The notes below the pieces were generated by a model. It was not told where the DNA came from. It was given only the letters and a program-made list of their open reading frames with translations, and did not search any database. The translations under genes and the position numbers were made by a program. From NCBI GenBank assembly GCA_022776215.1, contig JALFIR010000017.1:1-64000 (forward strand): a stretch of DNA of 64,000 nucleotides, written 5' to 3'. Shown piece after piece: positions 24,328 to 32,986 of the stretch. Position 1 is the first letter of the stretch. Every line of letters starts with the position of its first letter. The stretch is from Colivicinus sp022776215. Lineage in GTDB: Bacteria; Bacillota_I; Bacilli_A; Erysipelotrichales; Erysipelotrichaceae.

Positions 24328-25531
24328 AATTGAATTATTGGCTCCTGCTAAGGACTTGTTTAAGGCTAAGATAGCAGTTGACTATGGTGCTGATGCCATT
24401 TATTTAGGTGGTAAATGTTTTTCTTTGCGTTCTCGTGCTTCCAATTTTGAAAATGAGGATATTAAAGAAATTGTAGAATATGCCCATAGTAAGGGTGTAA
24501 AAGTATATATTACTGTTAATATCGTTTTCCATGATGATGATTTTGTAGGAATTAAAGAATATTTAGCTTATTTAGATGAAATTGGTGTTGATGCGATTAT
24601 TGTGTCTTCTTTGTTTATTGTGAATTATGTTAAGAAGCATCATCCAAGAATAGAAGCACATATTTCAACTCAAATGTCTTCAATCAATAGTGATGCGGTA
24701 AGCGTTTTGAAGATGTATGGGGCAGATCGCGTGGTACTTGGTAGAGAAGTTTCAATGGATGAAATCAAACTTATAAGTTCTGTTTCTTCTTTACCACTTG
24801 AAGTGTTTATTCATGGTGGCATGTGTTCTAATTATTCAGGACGTTGTGTTTTAAGTAATCGTATGACTAATAGAGACGCTAATAGAGGTGGCTGTGCTCA
24901 TAGTTGTCGTTGGAAATATCATGTTTATGAAGGTGATACTTTAATTAGTGATCCAGAATGTCCTTTGTCTATGTCTTCTAAAGATTTAAGGGCAGCTGAT
25001 TATGTTGAAGAGATGATTAAGTGTGGTGTTGCGTCTTTAAAGATTGAAGGACGTATGAAGTCTGAATATTATATTGCCCAGGTAGTAAAGACTTATCGTA
25101 TGCTTATAGATGAAGTGTATGAAAAGGGTCATTTAGAGGATGATCGTTTGGTTTACTATAATAATGAATTGACTAAGGCAGAGAATCGTTTGAGTGATTC
25201 AGGTTTCTTGAGTGGTAAATGTGATGATTCTAAACACTTATATGGTGTAAATGGAAGCGGGGTTACCCATGATTATGTAGGTCTTGTGAAGGCTTATGAC
25301 AAGAACCGCTCTTTGGCTTTAGTTGAAGTTAAGAATATGTTTGATATAAATGATACTTTGGAAGTCTTTGGTCCAAGTGTTAATAATGAAAGATTTAAGA
25401 ATACAGTGATGTTTGATGATGAGTGGAATTTCTTAAATGAAGCTCATAAGCCATGTCAGCTTGTAGTTATTCGTATGCCTTTTGAGGTTAGTAAGAATGA
25501 TATGATTAGAAAGGTCAATGATGATTGTTGA
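24320..25531 (+). CDS. Peptidase U32 family protein, TrhP/YrrO-like tRNA hydroxylation protein
   Basis: A 403-residue U32 protein. Family marks are LLAPAKDLFKAKIAVDYGADAIYLGG-type N-terminal sequence, the signature EVFIHGGMCSNYSGRC, and four conserved cysteines around GGCAHSCRW and DPECPL that can hold an Fe-S cluster. The group hydroxylates U34 of tRNA using prephenate-derived chemistry. Starts at 24314 and 24320 are both possible; AGGAGG ends at 24313, so the second ATG has proper spacing. It overlaps its partner by 8 bp and the next gene by 14 bp. Confidence 0.82.
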   Translation: MNKIELLAPAKDLFKAKIAVDYGADAIYLGGKCFSLRSRASNFENEDIKEIVEYAHSKGVKVYITVNIVFHDDDFVGIKEYLAYLDEIGVDAIIVSSLFIVNYVKKHHPRIEAHISTQMSSINSDAVSVLKMYGADRVVLGREVSMDEIKLISSVSSLPLEVFIHGGMCSNYSGRCVLSNRMTNRDANRGGCAHSCRWKYHVYEGDTLISDPECPLSMSSKDLRAADYVEEMIKCGVASLKIEGRMKSEYYIAQVVKTYRMLIDEVYEKGHLEDDRLVYYNNELTKAENRLSDSGFLSGKCDDSKHLYGVNGSGVTHDYVGLVKAYDKNRSLALVEVKNMFDINDTLEVFGPSVNNERFKNTVMFDDEWNFLNEAHKPCQLVVIRMPFEVSKNDMIRKVNDDC

Positions 25532-26222
25532 GGGGGCTATCGCTGTTAAGGCTTGTATCCAAGGTGGAAAGCGCGCTGTTTATAAGGTATATATAGACAA
25601 AGCCAAGAGAACTAAGGATTTTAATTATATTAGAAGATTGTGTGAATCTAAGGATATTAGTGTTCATGAATTAGAACGTTCTTCTTTCGATAACTTTGAA
25701 GTTGGCAAGACCTTTGGTGGCGTTATAGCTGAAGTAAGTGATAGAAGAAGTGATGAACTAGGCGATGGGGATGCCTTTTATATTGATGGTATTGAAGATC
25801 CTTTTAATATTGGATATATGTTAAGAACCATCTATGCCTTGGGTGTTTCTAATGTAATTTTAAAGGCTAGGGATTATTCTAAGTTGGATGCTCAGATTAT
25901 TAAATCTAGTGCTGGTGCTTATGAACTATTAAATATTAAGTATGTAGATGATGAGTATGCATATCTTAAGTCTTTAAAGAAGAATTATCATCTTTATTCT
26001 TTATATAGGGGTGATGATTCTAAGGATATCTTTAAAGTTAGATTTGATTTTAAATGTTTATTCTTAATCGGCGGTGAAAAAAGAGGTATCTCATCTAAGT
26101 TATTATCTTTAGTGGATACTGGTTTATATATTCCTTATGGGAATGATTTTAGAAATAGTTTGAATGCAGCTAGTGCTGTTAGTGTTGTCTCAACACTTTT
26201 ATATGGACAAAGAAATGATTGA
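25518..26222 (+). CDS. SpoU/TrmH family RNA 2'-O-methyltransferase (first of two)
   Basis: A 234-residue protein of the SPOUT fold that should methylate a ribose in rRNA or tRNA. SpoU motifs are visible: IDGIEDPFNIGYMLRT near residue 90, LIGGEKRGIS near 190 and a C-terminal IPYGNDFRNSLNAASAVSV knot. The N-terminal part resembles an L30e-like substrate-binding domain. Two ATG codons (25518 and 25521) are possible. It overlaps the U32 gene, so it sits in an RNA-modification operon. Confidence 0.82.
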   Translation: MMIVEGAIAVKACIQGGKRAVYKVYIDKAKRTKDFNYIRRLCESKDISVHELERSSFDNFEVGKTFGGVIAEVSDRRSDELGDGDAFYIDGIEDPFNIGYMLRTIYALGVSNVILKARDYSKLDAQIIKSSAGAYELLNIKYVDDEYAYLKSLKKNYHLYSLYRGDDSKDIFKVRFDFKCLFLIGGEKRGISSKLLSLVDTGLYIPYGNDFRNSLNAASAVSVVSTLLYGQRND

Positions 26223-26928
26223 ATCGTTAGAAAATAAAAAGGTAAAAGATTGGACACGTCTTCATTTAAAGAAGTATCGTGATCGTAATTTTTTAATCCT
26301 TGATAAAGGAGTTCTTTTGGAAGCTTATAAACAAGGATACTTGGATACTTTGATTTATTGTGGTCAAAGGCCTTTTGACTTTGATAAGGCTTATGAGGTA
26401 TCTAGAGTTGTTTTAAATAAGATTTCTAAAAGAGATGACCTTGACTATATTGGGGTTGGCAAGGAAATAGAGGAAAAAAGAGCATATTGTTCAAGAATAA
26501 TGATGTTGGATGAACTTTCTGATCCTTTAAATATTGGTAGAATCATGGAGTGTGCATATTTATTTGGTTTTGATACTATTCTTTTAAGTGAAAATTGTGC
26601 TGATATTTATCATCCTAAGTGTTTAAGTGCTTCTAAGGGTGCTATTTATCATTTAAATATCTTTAGAGGGAATTTAGTTGAACAAATAAAGGATTTAAAA
26701 GAAAAGGGCTATATTATTTATGCCACTGGTTTAAAAGAAAATAGTTTGTTTCTTGATGAAGTAAACAAAAGCCCTAAGATGGCTTTTGTCCTTGGCAATG
26801 AAGGATCTGGTGTATCAAAGGAAGTCTTTGATAGTGCTAATGAGACTGTTAAGATTCAGATGCATAATATCGATTCTTTAAATGTTGCCATGGCTGGTTC
26901 TATTATCATGTATCGTTTTTTAGTATAG
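26215..26928 (+). CDS. SpoU/TrmH family RNA 2'-O-methyltransferase (second of two)
   Basis: A 237-residue SPOUT methyltransferase with LDELSDPLNIGRIMECA, FVLGNEGSGVS and IDSLNVAMAGSIIMYR, the three SpoU motifs. It is a distant paralogue of the gene before it. The start at 26215 overlaps that gene's stop by 8 bp; an earlier in-frame ATG at 26203 has no ribosome site. The 3' end overlaps the convergent acylphosphatase gene by 9 bp. The target nucleotide is unknown. Confidence 0.82.
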   Translation: MIESLENKKVKDWTRLHLKKYRDRNFLILDKGVLLEAYKQGYLDTLIYCGQRPFDFDKAYEVSRVVLNKISKRDDLDYIGVGKEIEEKRAYCSRIMMLDELSDPLNIGRIMECAYLFGFDTILLSENCADIYHPKCLSASKGAIYHLNIFRGNLVEQIKDLKEKGYIIYATGLKENSLFLDEVNKSPKMAFVLGNEGSGVSKEVFDSANETVKIQMHNIDSLNVAMAGSIIMYRFLV

Positions 26929-27222
26929 AATCTTAAAGTTCTTTTCTTGTTTACATGGTATTTTTTTAAGATAATAGTCTTCGATTCTAATGAAGTTTCT
27001 AACTGTGAAACCATCTATACTTAGATAGCTTCCTTGTTTTAACATTTTACTAATGAAGGTCATGATTTTATCTTCATCGCCTTGTATCTCAACCTCGACA
27101 TTACCATTGTCGAGGTTTTTTGCGCTTCCTGTTAGATCTAATTCAGTTGCGATTCTTTGACAAGTGTAGCGAAAGCCTACTCCTTGTACCTGTCCTTTAA
27201 AAATAATCAAGTATCTTTCCAT
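26920..27222 (-). CDS. Acylphosphatase
   Basis: A 100-residue enzyme that hydrolyses acyl phosphates. The signature FKGQVQGVGFRY carries the catalytic Arg at its end, and AKNLDNGNVEVEIQG carries the catalytic Asn. The frame extends upstream to 27300, but the ATG at 27222 (MERYLIIF) gives the normal size. Its start shows TATAAT, then AAATAC, then ATG, a leaderless arrangement without a ribosome site. It is divergent from the marR::nrdG gene. Confidence 0.9.
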   Translation of the reverse strand: MERYLIIFKGQVQGVGFRYTCQRIATELDLTGSAKNLDNGNVEVEIQGDEDKIMTFISKMLKQGSYLSIDGFTVRNFIRIEDYYLKKIPCKQEKNFKILY

Positions 27223-27283
27223 GTATTTATTATAACCTTGAAACAATATTTCAAGGATTTTTAAATTTGTGTGTATTAAATTA

Positions 27284-27310
27284 GTTGAATATTCAACCAT
27301 TTGTTATAAT
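27284..27310 (+). promoter_or_regulatory. marR::nrdG promoter with GTTGAA-N2-TTCAAC operator
   Basis: GTTGAATATTCAAC (27284-27297) is a perfect 14-bp palindrome overlapping the -35 region, followed by TATAAT (27305-27310). It matches the nrdD-1 operator at 18840-18853 in all 12 arm positions. Autoregulation by the MarR domain of the downstream gene is the natural reading. Confidence 0.7.
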
Positions 27311-27331
27311 GAATACGCTATGGAAAGACTA

Positions 27332-28462
27332 ATGAATGTGGATCCAATGATTTTGAATCGTTGTAACCAAAAATATTATGACAAGGTATTATCTAAATAC
27401 GATATTTCTTATACTCAAATGTTTATTTTGATGGCAATCTATGAACATAAGGGGCTTTCGATGAATGAATTGGCTGTTATTGGTGCTTATGACAAAGGGA
27501 CTATTACTAAGGCTATTCAGAAGTTAGAACAGTTGGGTTATGTGGAGATGACTTTGAGTAGTGAGGATAAGCGTTTGAAGTTGTTGAATACAACGCCAAA
27601 GTGTGATCATATTATGCCTGAACTGTATATGATTAGACAGGGTTGGCAGGATTATTTGTTTAAGGATATTAGTAGGGAAGATTATTTAACTTATGTTAGT
27701 GTTGTTGAAAGACTTAATAATAAGGCTAAGGAATATCCTCATTATGAGAATGATTTAAATATTCATATCTATGGTCTTCAAAAACTTACCTTATTAGATT
27801 ATCCAGGTAAGATGGCAGCTACTTTGTTTACTGGTGGTTGTAACTTTAGATGCCCATTTTGTCATAATCGTTCACTTGTTTTCTTGAATGAACAAGAGGG
27901 TGAAATTGATCAAAAGTTGATCTTTGAGTATTTAGAGAAAAGAAAGAATGTGCTTGATGGTGTTTGTATAAGTGGTGGTGAACCTTTACTACAAGAGGGT
28001 ATCAAAGACTTATGTAGACAAATTAAGGACTTGGGTTTGATGGTTAAGTTAGATACAAATGGCTATTGTTTCGACTTATTGAAAGAATTGGTTGAAGAGG
28101 GTTTAGTAGATTATGTAGCTATGGATATTAAGAATACCAAGGATAAATATAGCTTCACTTGCGGTTTAAATGATATGGACTTAAGTGGTATAGAGAAAAG
28201 TGTTGAGTATCTAAAGTCTAATGTGGTTGATTATGAATTTAGGACTACAATTGTCAAAGAATTCCATGAGGATTTAGATCTTGAATCATTAGGTAAATGG
28301 TTAAAGGGTGCTAAAAGATATTATCTACAAAATTTTGAAAGTAGAGAAAGTTGTATCCAAAGTGGTTTGAATAGTTTGGATGAAAGTAGGCTGAAAGAAT
28401 ACCAAGAGGTATTGAGTAAATATATTGATAATGTATATATAAGAGGATTACAGGAGGACTAG
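27332..28462 (+). CDS. MarR regulator fused to NrdG2-type radical-SAM activase
   Basis: About 376 residues in two domains. Residues 1-140 form a MarR winged helix: ISYTQMFILMAIYE, LSMNELAVIGAYDKGTITKAI as the recognition unit, and SSEDKRLKLL as the wing. From about residue 148 (IYGLQKLTLLDYPGKMAA) it is an NrdG2-like radical-SAM protein with GGCNFRCPFCHN (CxxxCxxC near 170-177) and ISGGEPLL. It should activate the NrdD encoded next and, through the MarR part, bind the palindrome in its own promoter. The ATG at 27332 follows GGAAAG; an ATG at 27320 would be nearly leaderless. Confidence 0.88.
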   Translation: MNVDPMILNRCNQKYYDKVLSKYDISYTQMFILMAIYEHKGLSMNELAVIGAYDKGTITKAIQKLEQLGYVEMTLSSEDKRLKLLNTTPKCDHIMPELYMIRQGWQDYLFKDISREDYLTYVSVVERLNNKAKEYPHYENDLNIHIYGLQKLTLLDYPGKMAATLFTGGCNFRCPFCHNRSLVFLNEQEGEIDQKLIFEYLEKRKNVLDGVCISGGEPLLQEGIKDLCRQIKDLGLMVKLDTNGYCFDLLKELVEEGLVDYVAMDIKNTKDKYSFTCGLNDMDLSGIEKSVEYLKSNVVDYEFRTTIVKEFHEDLDLESLGKWLKGAKRYYLQNFESRESCIQSGLNSLDESRLKEYQEVLSKYIDNVYIRGLQED

Positions 28463-28463
28463 T

Positions 28464-30827
28464 ATGTATAAGGTTATTAAAAGAGATGGCAAGGAAGTTG
28501 ATTTTAATGTAAATAAGATTTCTAATGCGATTGGTAAGGCTTTTGCGGCAGTTGGTAGAGACTTTCATCCAAGTGTGGTTGAACTGTTGGCACTTAGAAC
28601 TTGTGCTGATTTTGAGACTAAAGTAAAAGATGGCAAGGTATATGTAGAAGATATTCAAGATAGTGTTGAGAAGGTATTGTCTGAGAGCAATTATGCTGAT
28701 GTTGCTAAGGCATATATTCTTTATCGTAAACAAAGAGAAAAGGCCCGTAATTTATCAGAGACTATGCTTGATTATAAGAAGTTAGTTAATTCTTATGTTG
28801 ATTCAATTGACTGGCGTGTTAAAGAGAATTCGACAGTTACTTATTCGGTTGGTGGTTTGATTCTTTCAAATTCTGGTGCAATTACAGCCAACTATTGGTT
28901 GAGTGAAATTTATCCAAATGAAATAGCTAATGCCCATCGTAATTGTGATATTCATATTCATGATTTGAGCATGCTTACAGGATATTGCGCTGGTTGGTCA
29001 CTTAGACAATTGATTCAAGAAGGATTAGGTGGTATTAAGGGTAAGATTACATCTGCTCCAGCAAAGCACTTGTCAACTTTGTGTAATCAAATGGTAAATT
29101 TCTTGGGTATTATGCAAAATGAGTGGGCTGGTGCACAGGCTTTCTCTTCTTTTGATACTTATTTGGCGCCTTTTGTAAGAGAAGATAATTTATCTTATAA
29201 GCAAGTTAAACAATGCATCCAATCTTTTGTCTATGGTGTTAATACACCTTCTCGTTGGGGTACGCAAGCACCTTTCTCTAATATTACATTAGACTGGACA
29301 GTTCCTGAGGATATGGCTGAGCAATTCTGTTTAGTTGGTGGCAAAGAACTTTCTTACACTTATAAAGAGTGTCAAAAAGAGATGGATATGATTAATAAGG
29401 CCTTTATTGAAGTAATGTTGGAGGGTGATGCCAATGGTAGAGGTTTCCAATATCCAATTCCAACTTATTCAATTACTAAGGAATTCGATTTCTCAGAAAC
29501 AGAAAATAATAAATTGTTGTTTGGGATGACTGCTAAGTATGGTACTCCTTATTTCTCTAACTATGTAAATTCTGATATGAAGCCAAGTGATATTAGATCA
29601 ATGTGTTGTCGTTTAAGATTGGACTTAAGAGAATTAAGAAAGAAATCAGGAGGTTATTTCGGTTCTGGTGAATCAACAGGTTCTGTTGGTGTGGTTACTG
29701 TTAATATGCCTCGTATTGCCTATTTAGCTAAAGACAGAGAAGACTTCTATAATCGTTTGGATAAGATTATGGATATCTCAGCTAAGTCTTTAAAGATTAA
29801 AAGAGAAGTTATTACTAAGCTATTAGAGAATGGCTTATATCCATATACATTAAGATATTTGGGCACATTCAAGAATCATTTCTCTACTATTGGTTTAGTT
29901 GGTATGAATGAGGCTTGTTTAAATGCTAATTGGATAAAAGCTGATTTGACTGAAGAGATTGCTCAAGATTTTACTGAAGAAGTATTGAATCATATGCGTG
30001 AGCGTTTGGTTATTTATCAAGAGATGTATGGCGATTTATACAACTTGGAAGCTACTCCTGCGGAGTCTACGGCTTATCGTTTGGCAAAGCACGATAAGAA
30101 GGAATATAAGGATATTATTACAGCAAATGATGATTCTAAGGTTCCGTATTATACAAACTCTTCACATTTACCAGTAAGTTTTACTGATGATGTATTTAGA
30201 GCTTTAGATATTGAGGATAGATTCCAAAATTTATATACTTCAGGTACTGTTTTCCATACTTTCTTAGGTGAGAAGCTTCCTGATTGGAGGGCTGCTGCAA
30301 GTCTTGTAAAGAAGATTGCGACTAATTATAAGTTACCTTACTATACTATCTCTCCAACTTATTCTATTTGTGAGGATCATGGTTATATTACAGGTGAGGT
30401 TTATACTTGTCCAATTTGTGGTAAGAAGACTGAAGTTTGGTCTCGTATTACTGGTTATTATCGTCCTATTTCTAACTGGAATGATGGTAAGGCTCAAGAG
30501 TTTAAGGATCGTGTAGAGTATCTTCCTAGTGATTCTACTGTTCTAAAGGCTAAAGAAGTAAAAGAGGAGATTGTTAAGGAAGAGCCAAAACACGAGTATA
30601 AGCCAAGTGAGTTAACAATTTTTGTGCAGGATCATTGTCCTAAGTGCAAGGGTGCTGAGCAGAGATTGAGACTTAAGGGTATTAATTATAATGTGGTTAA
30701 TTGTAGTGTAGATACAAAGTTAGCTAGAGAATTAGGGGTAGTAGAAACACCTACAATTATTGATACTGATGGCAAGTGGTATGCTGGTGCTAATGCGGCA
30801 GTTGACTATTTAAAAGATCATGAGTGA
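28464..30827 (+). CDS. nrdD: Anaerobic ribonucleotide reductase with fused glutaredoxin-like domain (copy 2)
   Basis: A 787-residue class III reductase. An ATP-cone (residues about 1-90) leads into the catalytic barrel. The CPICGKK zinc motif and the glycyl radical loop ITGYYRPISNWN (near 672-683) mark the NrdD2 group, known to use thiol donors rather than formate. After a charged linker (KEEIVKEEPKHEY) comes a glutaredoxin/NrdH-like domain with HCPKC near residue 725 and VETPTI, the cis-Pro segment. So the enzyme carries its own reductant. It starts 1 bp after the fused activase gene behind AGGAGG, and trxB overlaps its end by 8 bp. Confidence 0.94.
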   Translation: MYKVIKRDGKEVDFNVNKISNAIGKAFAAVGRDFHPSVVELLALRTCADFETKVKDGKVYVEDIQDSVEKVLSESNYADVAKAYILYRKQREKARNLSETMLDYKKLVNSYVDSIDWRVKENSTVTYSVGGLILSNSGAITANYWLSEIYPNEIANAHRNCDIHIHDLSMLTGYCAGWSLRQLIQEGLGGIKGKITSAPAKHLSTLCNQMVNFLGIMQNEWAGAQAFSSFDTYLAPFVREDNLSYKQVKQCIQSFVYGVNTPSRWGTQAPFSNITLDWTVPEDMAEQFCLVGGKELSYTYKECQKEMDMINKAFIEVMLEGDANGRGFQYPIPTYSITKEFDFSETENNKLLFGMTAKYGTPYFSNYVNSDMKPSDIRSMCCRLRLDLRELRKKSGGYFGSGESTGSVGVVTVNMPRIAYLAKDREDFYNRLDKIMDISAKSLKIKREVITKLLENGLYPYTLRYLGTFKNHFSTIGLVGMNEACLNANWIKADLTEEIAQDFTEEVLNHMRERLVIYQEMYGDLYNLEATPAESTAYRLAKHDKKEYKDIITANDDSKVPYYTNSSHLPVSFTDDVFRALDIEDRFQNLYTSGTVFHTFLGEKLPDWRAAASLVKKIATNYKLPYYTISPTYSICEDHGYITGEVYTCPICGKKTEVWSRITGYYRPISNWNDGKAQEFKDRVEYLPSDSTVLKAKEVKEEIVKEEPKHEYKPSELTIFVQDHCPKCKGAEQRLRLKGINYNVVNCSVDTKLARELGVVETPTIIDTDGKWYAGANAAVDYLKDHE

Positions 30828-31722
30828 TATTTATGATTTGGTGATAGTAGGAGGAGGTCCTGCGGGACTTACTTCTGCCATCTATGGTCTAAGAAATGGC
30901 CATAGTGTAGCGGTTATTGAAAGAGATGTCTTTGGTGGTCAAATTACAAGTTCACCAAGTGTATTAAATATTCCAGGTTTTAATAAAATCAGTGGTGATG
31001 AGTATGGTGATCTATTGTTAGAACAGGTTAGTAAATTGGGTGGTGAACTTGTTTTTGATGAATGTGTTAAAGTGTCACCAGGTGATGTTATTACTGTTAA
31101 CTTAAAAGATACAGGTGAAATTCTTTGTAAAAGTTTAATATTGGCAACCGGTACTGTTCATCGTCGTTTAAATGTTGAACATGAGGAAGAATTGATTGGC
31201 AAGCATGTACATTTTTGTGCTGTATGTGATGCTGGTTTATATAAAGATAAGACAGTAGTTTTGGTAGGTGGGGGTAATTCGGCTTTAGTTGAGGCTGATA
31301 TCTTAGCTAATATCTGTAAGAAAGTGATTATCTTACAAGATTTAAGCGAATTTACTGGTGAAGCATCTTTGATTAAGCAATTAGAGAGCCATGATAATAT
31401 CACTACTTATTTTAATTGTTCAAATATTAAGTATATTGTGGAAGATTCTTTCAAGGGTGTTAGTTTTAATGGCAAGGAATTATTATGTGATGGTGTTTTC
31501 TTGGCTATTGGCTTAGTTCCTGATAATAAGTATTTTAAGGATTTGTTAGACTTGGATGATAGAGGATATTTCATCGCTGATGAGAATGGCTATACAAAAT
31601 ATGATAATATTTTTGTGGCAGGCGATTGTCGTCAAAAGATGTTAAGACAGGTAGTTACTGCCTGTGGCGATGGTGCTAATTGTGCCATTAATGCCAGTAG
31701 ATATTTAAGAGGTGTGAAATGA
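30820..31722 (+). CDS. trxB: Thioredoxin reductase-type flavoenzyme
   Basis: A 300-residue NAD(P)H-dependent disulfide reductase. It has the FAD-binding GGGPAGLTSA near residue 11, the redox pair CAVC near 133-136, the second dinucleotide motif VGGGNSALVEA and the C-terminal FAD motif FVAGDCR. The ATG lies inside the end of nrdD-2, so the two are coupled. Context says it feeds the glutaredoxin domain of that reductase. It also overlaps the following aminopeptidase gene by 4 bp. Confidence 0.93.
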   Translation: MSDIYDLVIVGGGPAGLTSAIYGLRNGHSVAVIERDVFGGQITSSPSVLNIPGFNKISGDEYGDLLLEQVSKLGGELVFDECVKVSPGDVITVNLKDTGEILCKSLILATGTVHRRLNVEHEEELIGKHVHFCAVCDAGLYKDKTVVLVGGGNSALVEADILANICKKVIILQDLSEFTGEASLIKQLESHDNITTYFNCSNIKYIVEDSFKGVSFNGKELLCDGVFLAIGLVPDNKYFKDLLDLDDRGYFIADENGYTKYDNIFVAGDCRQKMLRQVVTACGDGANCAINASRYLRGVK

Positions 31723-32957
31723 ATTTAGTTGAATTTTTAAATAATAGTCCTAGTAGCTATAATGCGATTGATAGTATTAAGAAAATTTTAGATGAGAATC
31801 ATTATGTAGAACTTGATGAAAGAGATGCATATGCTTTAGATAAGGGTGGCAAGTATTACATCATTAGAAATGGTTCTAGTGTTATGGCCTTTAATGTTGG
31901 TAATAATTTAGAGAATCCTTCTTTACAATTAACCGCTTCTCATTCTGATTGTCCATCTTTTGTGTTGAAGCCAAATTGTTGTAGCTACGAGGGCGGTTAC
32001 TTTAAGTTGAATACCGAGGTATATGGTGGTGTTACTTTCTATTCTTGGTTAGATAGACCGCTTAGTATTGCAGGTAGAATTATTTATAGAGAAGATGGAA
32101 GTGTTAAGTCATGTTCTTATAAGTATGATAAGCCATTCTGTTTGATTCCATCTGTTGCGATTCATATGAATAGGGAAGTAAATACTAACTTAAACTTAAA
32201 TCCACAAGTTGATATGCTTCCTATGGTGTCATTAGAAAAGGGTGATATTTTAAGTTTCTTAAAGGAAGATAGTGGTAAGGATGTGTTAAGTTATGACTTA
32301 TTTTTGTATCCTGTGAATAGTGCTTATTTATGGGGCAAGAATGATGAATTTATTACAGGTAATCATTTAGATGATCTTCAATGTGCTTATAACTGTTTAA
32401 TGGGTTTTATTGATAGTTTCAATGATAATAACATTAATGTTTATTGTTGTTTCGATAATGAAGAGATTGGTTCAAGTACAAGACAGGGTGCTGATTCTGA
32501 TTTCTTGTTTACTAATTTAAATAGAATTTGTAACTCATTGAACATTGATTATTATCGTTTGTTGGCAAGAGGTTTTATGTTGTCTTGTGATAACGCCCAT
32601 GCACTTCATCCAAATCATAATGAGAAGCATGATGCCTTGAATCGTCCTTCAATGAATAAGGGTATTGTCATCAAGCATGAGACTAGGGCTTATACAAGTG
32701 ATGGCTTAAGTATTGGCTATTTAAAGGATTTATTGGAGCGTCATGATATTCCTTATCAATATTTTGCGAATAGAAGTGATAGTAGGGGTGGCAGTACTTT
32801 GGGTAATATCTCTAATAATCATAGTTCGATGTTGTCGGTTGATGTTGGCCTAGCTCAATTGGCGATGCATTCATGTGTGGAGACAGCTGGTAATTTGGAT
32901 AATGATTATATGGTAGAGACGGTTAAGGCCTTCTATAGCGAAAGTTTAATTAAGTAA
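31719..32957 (+). CDS. M18 family aminopeptidase
   Basis: A 412-residue cocatalytic metallopeptidase related to aspartyl aminopeptidase. Visible ligands and motifs are TASHSDCPSF near residue 70, GNHLDDLQCAY near 213, CFDNEEIGSSTRQGA near 247 with the catalytic Glu, and a C-terminal VGLAQLAMHSCVE with the last metal-binding His. It removes N-terminal residues from peptides in the cytoplasm. It is the last gene of the nrd-2 operon (ATGA overlap with trxB), with no obvious functional link. Confidence 0.88.
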   Translation: MNLVEFLNNSPSSYNAIDSIKKILDENHYVELDERDAYALDKGGKYYIIRNGSSVMAFNVGNNLENPSLQLTASHSDCPSFVLKPNCCSYEGGYFKLNTEVYGGVTFYSWLDRPLSIAGRIIYREDGSVKSCSYKYDKPFCLIPSVAIHMNREVNTNLNLNPQVDMLPMVSLEKGDILSFLKEDSGKDVLSYDLFLYPVNSAYLWGKNDEFITGNHLDDLQCAYNCLMGFIDSFNDNNINVYCCFDNEEIGSSTRQGADSDFLFTNLNRICNSLNIDYYRLLARGFMLSCDNAHALHPNHNEKHDALNRPSMNKGIVIKHETRAYTSDGLSIGYLKDLLERHDIPYQYFANRSDSRGGSTLGNISNNHSSMLSVDVGLAQLAMHSCVETAGNLDNDYMVETVKAFYSESLIK

Positions 32958-32986
32958 AAAGAAAGAAGAGTTTAGGCTCTTCTTTC
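32957..32986 (-). terminator. Terminator of the malY-like gene
   Basis: GAAAGAAGAG (32961-32970) and CTCTTCTTTC (32977-32986) form a 10-bp stem. On the minus strand a TTTTT run follows, so it serves the aminotransferase gene, whose last codons it contains. Confidence 0.7.
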
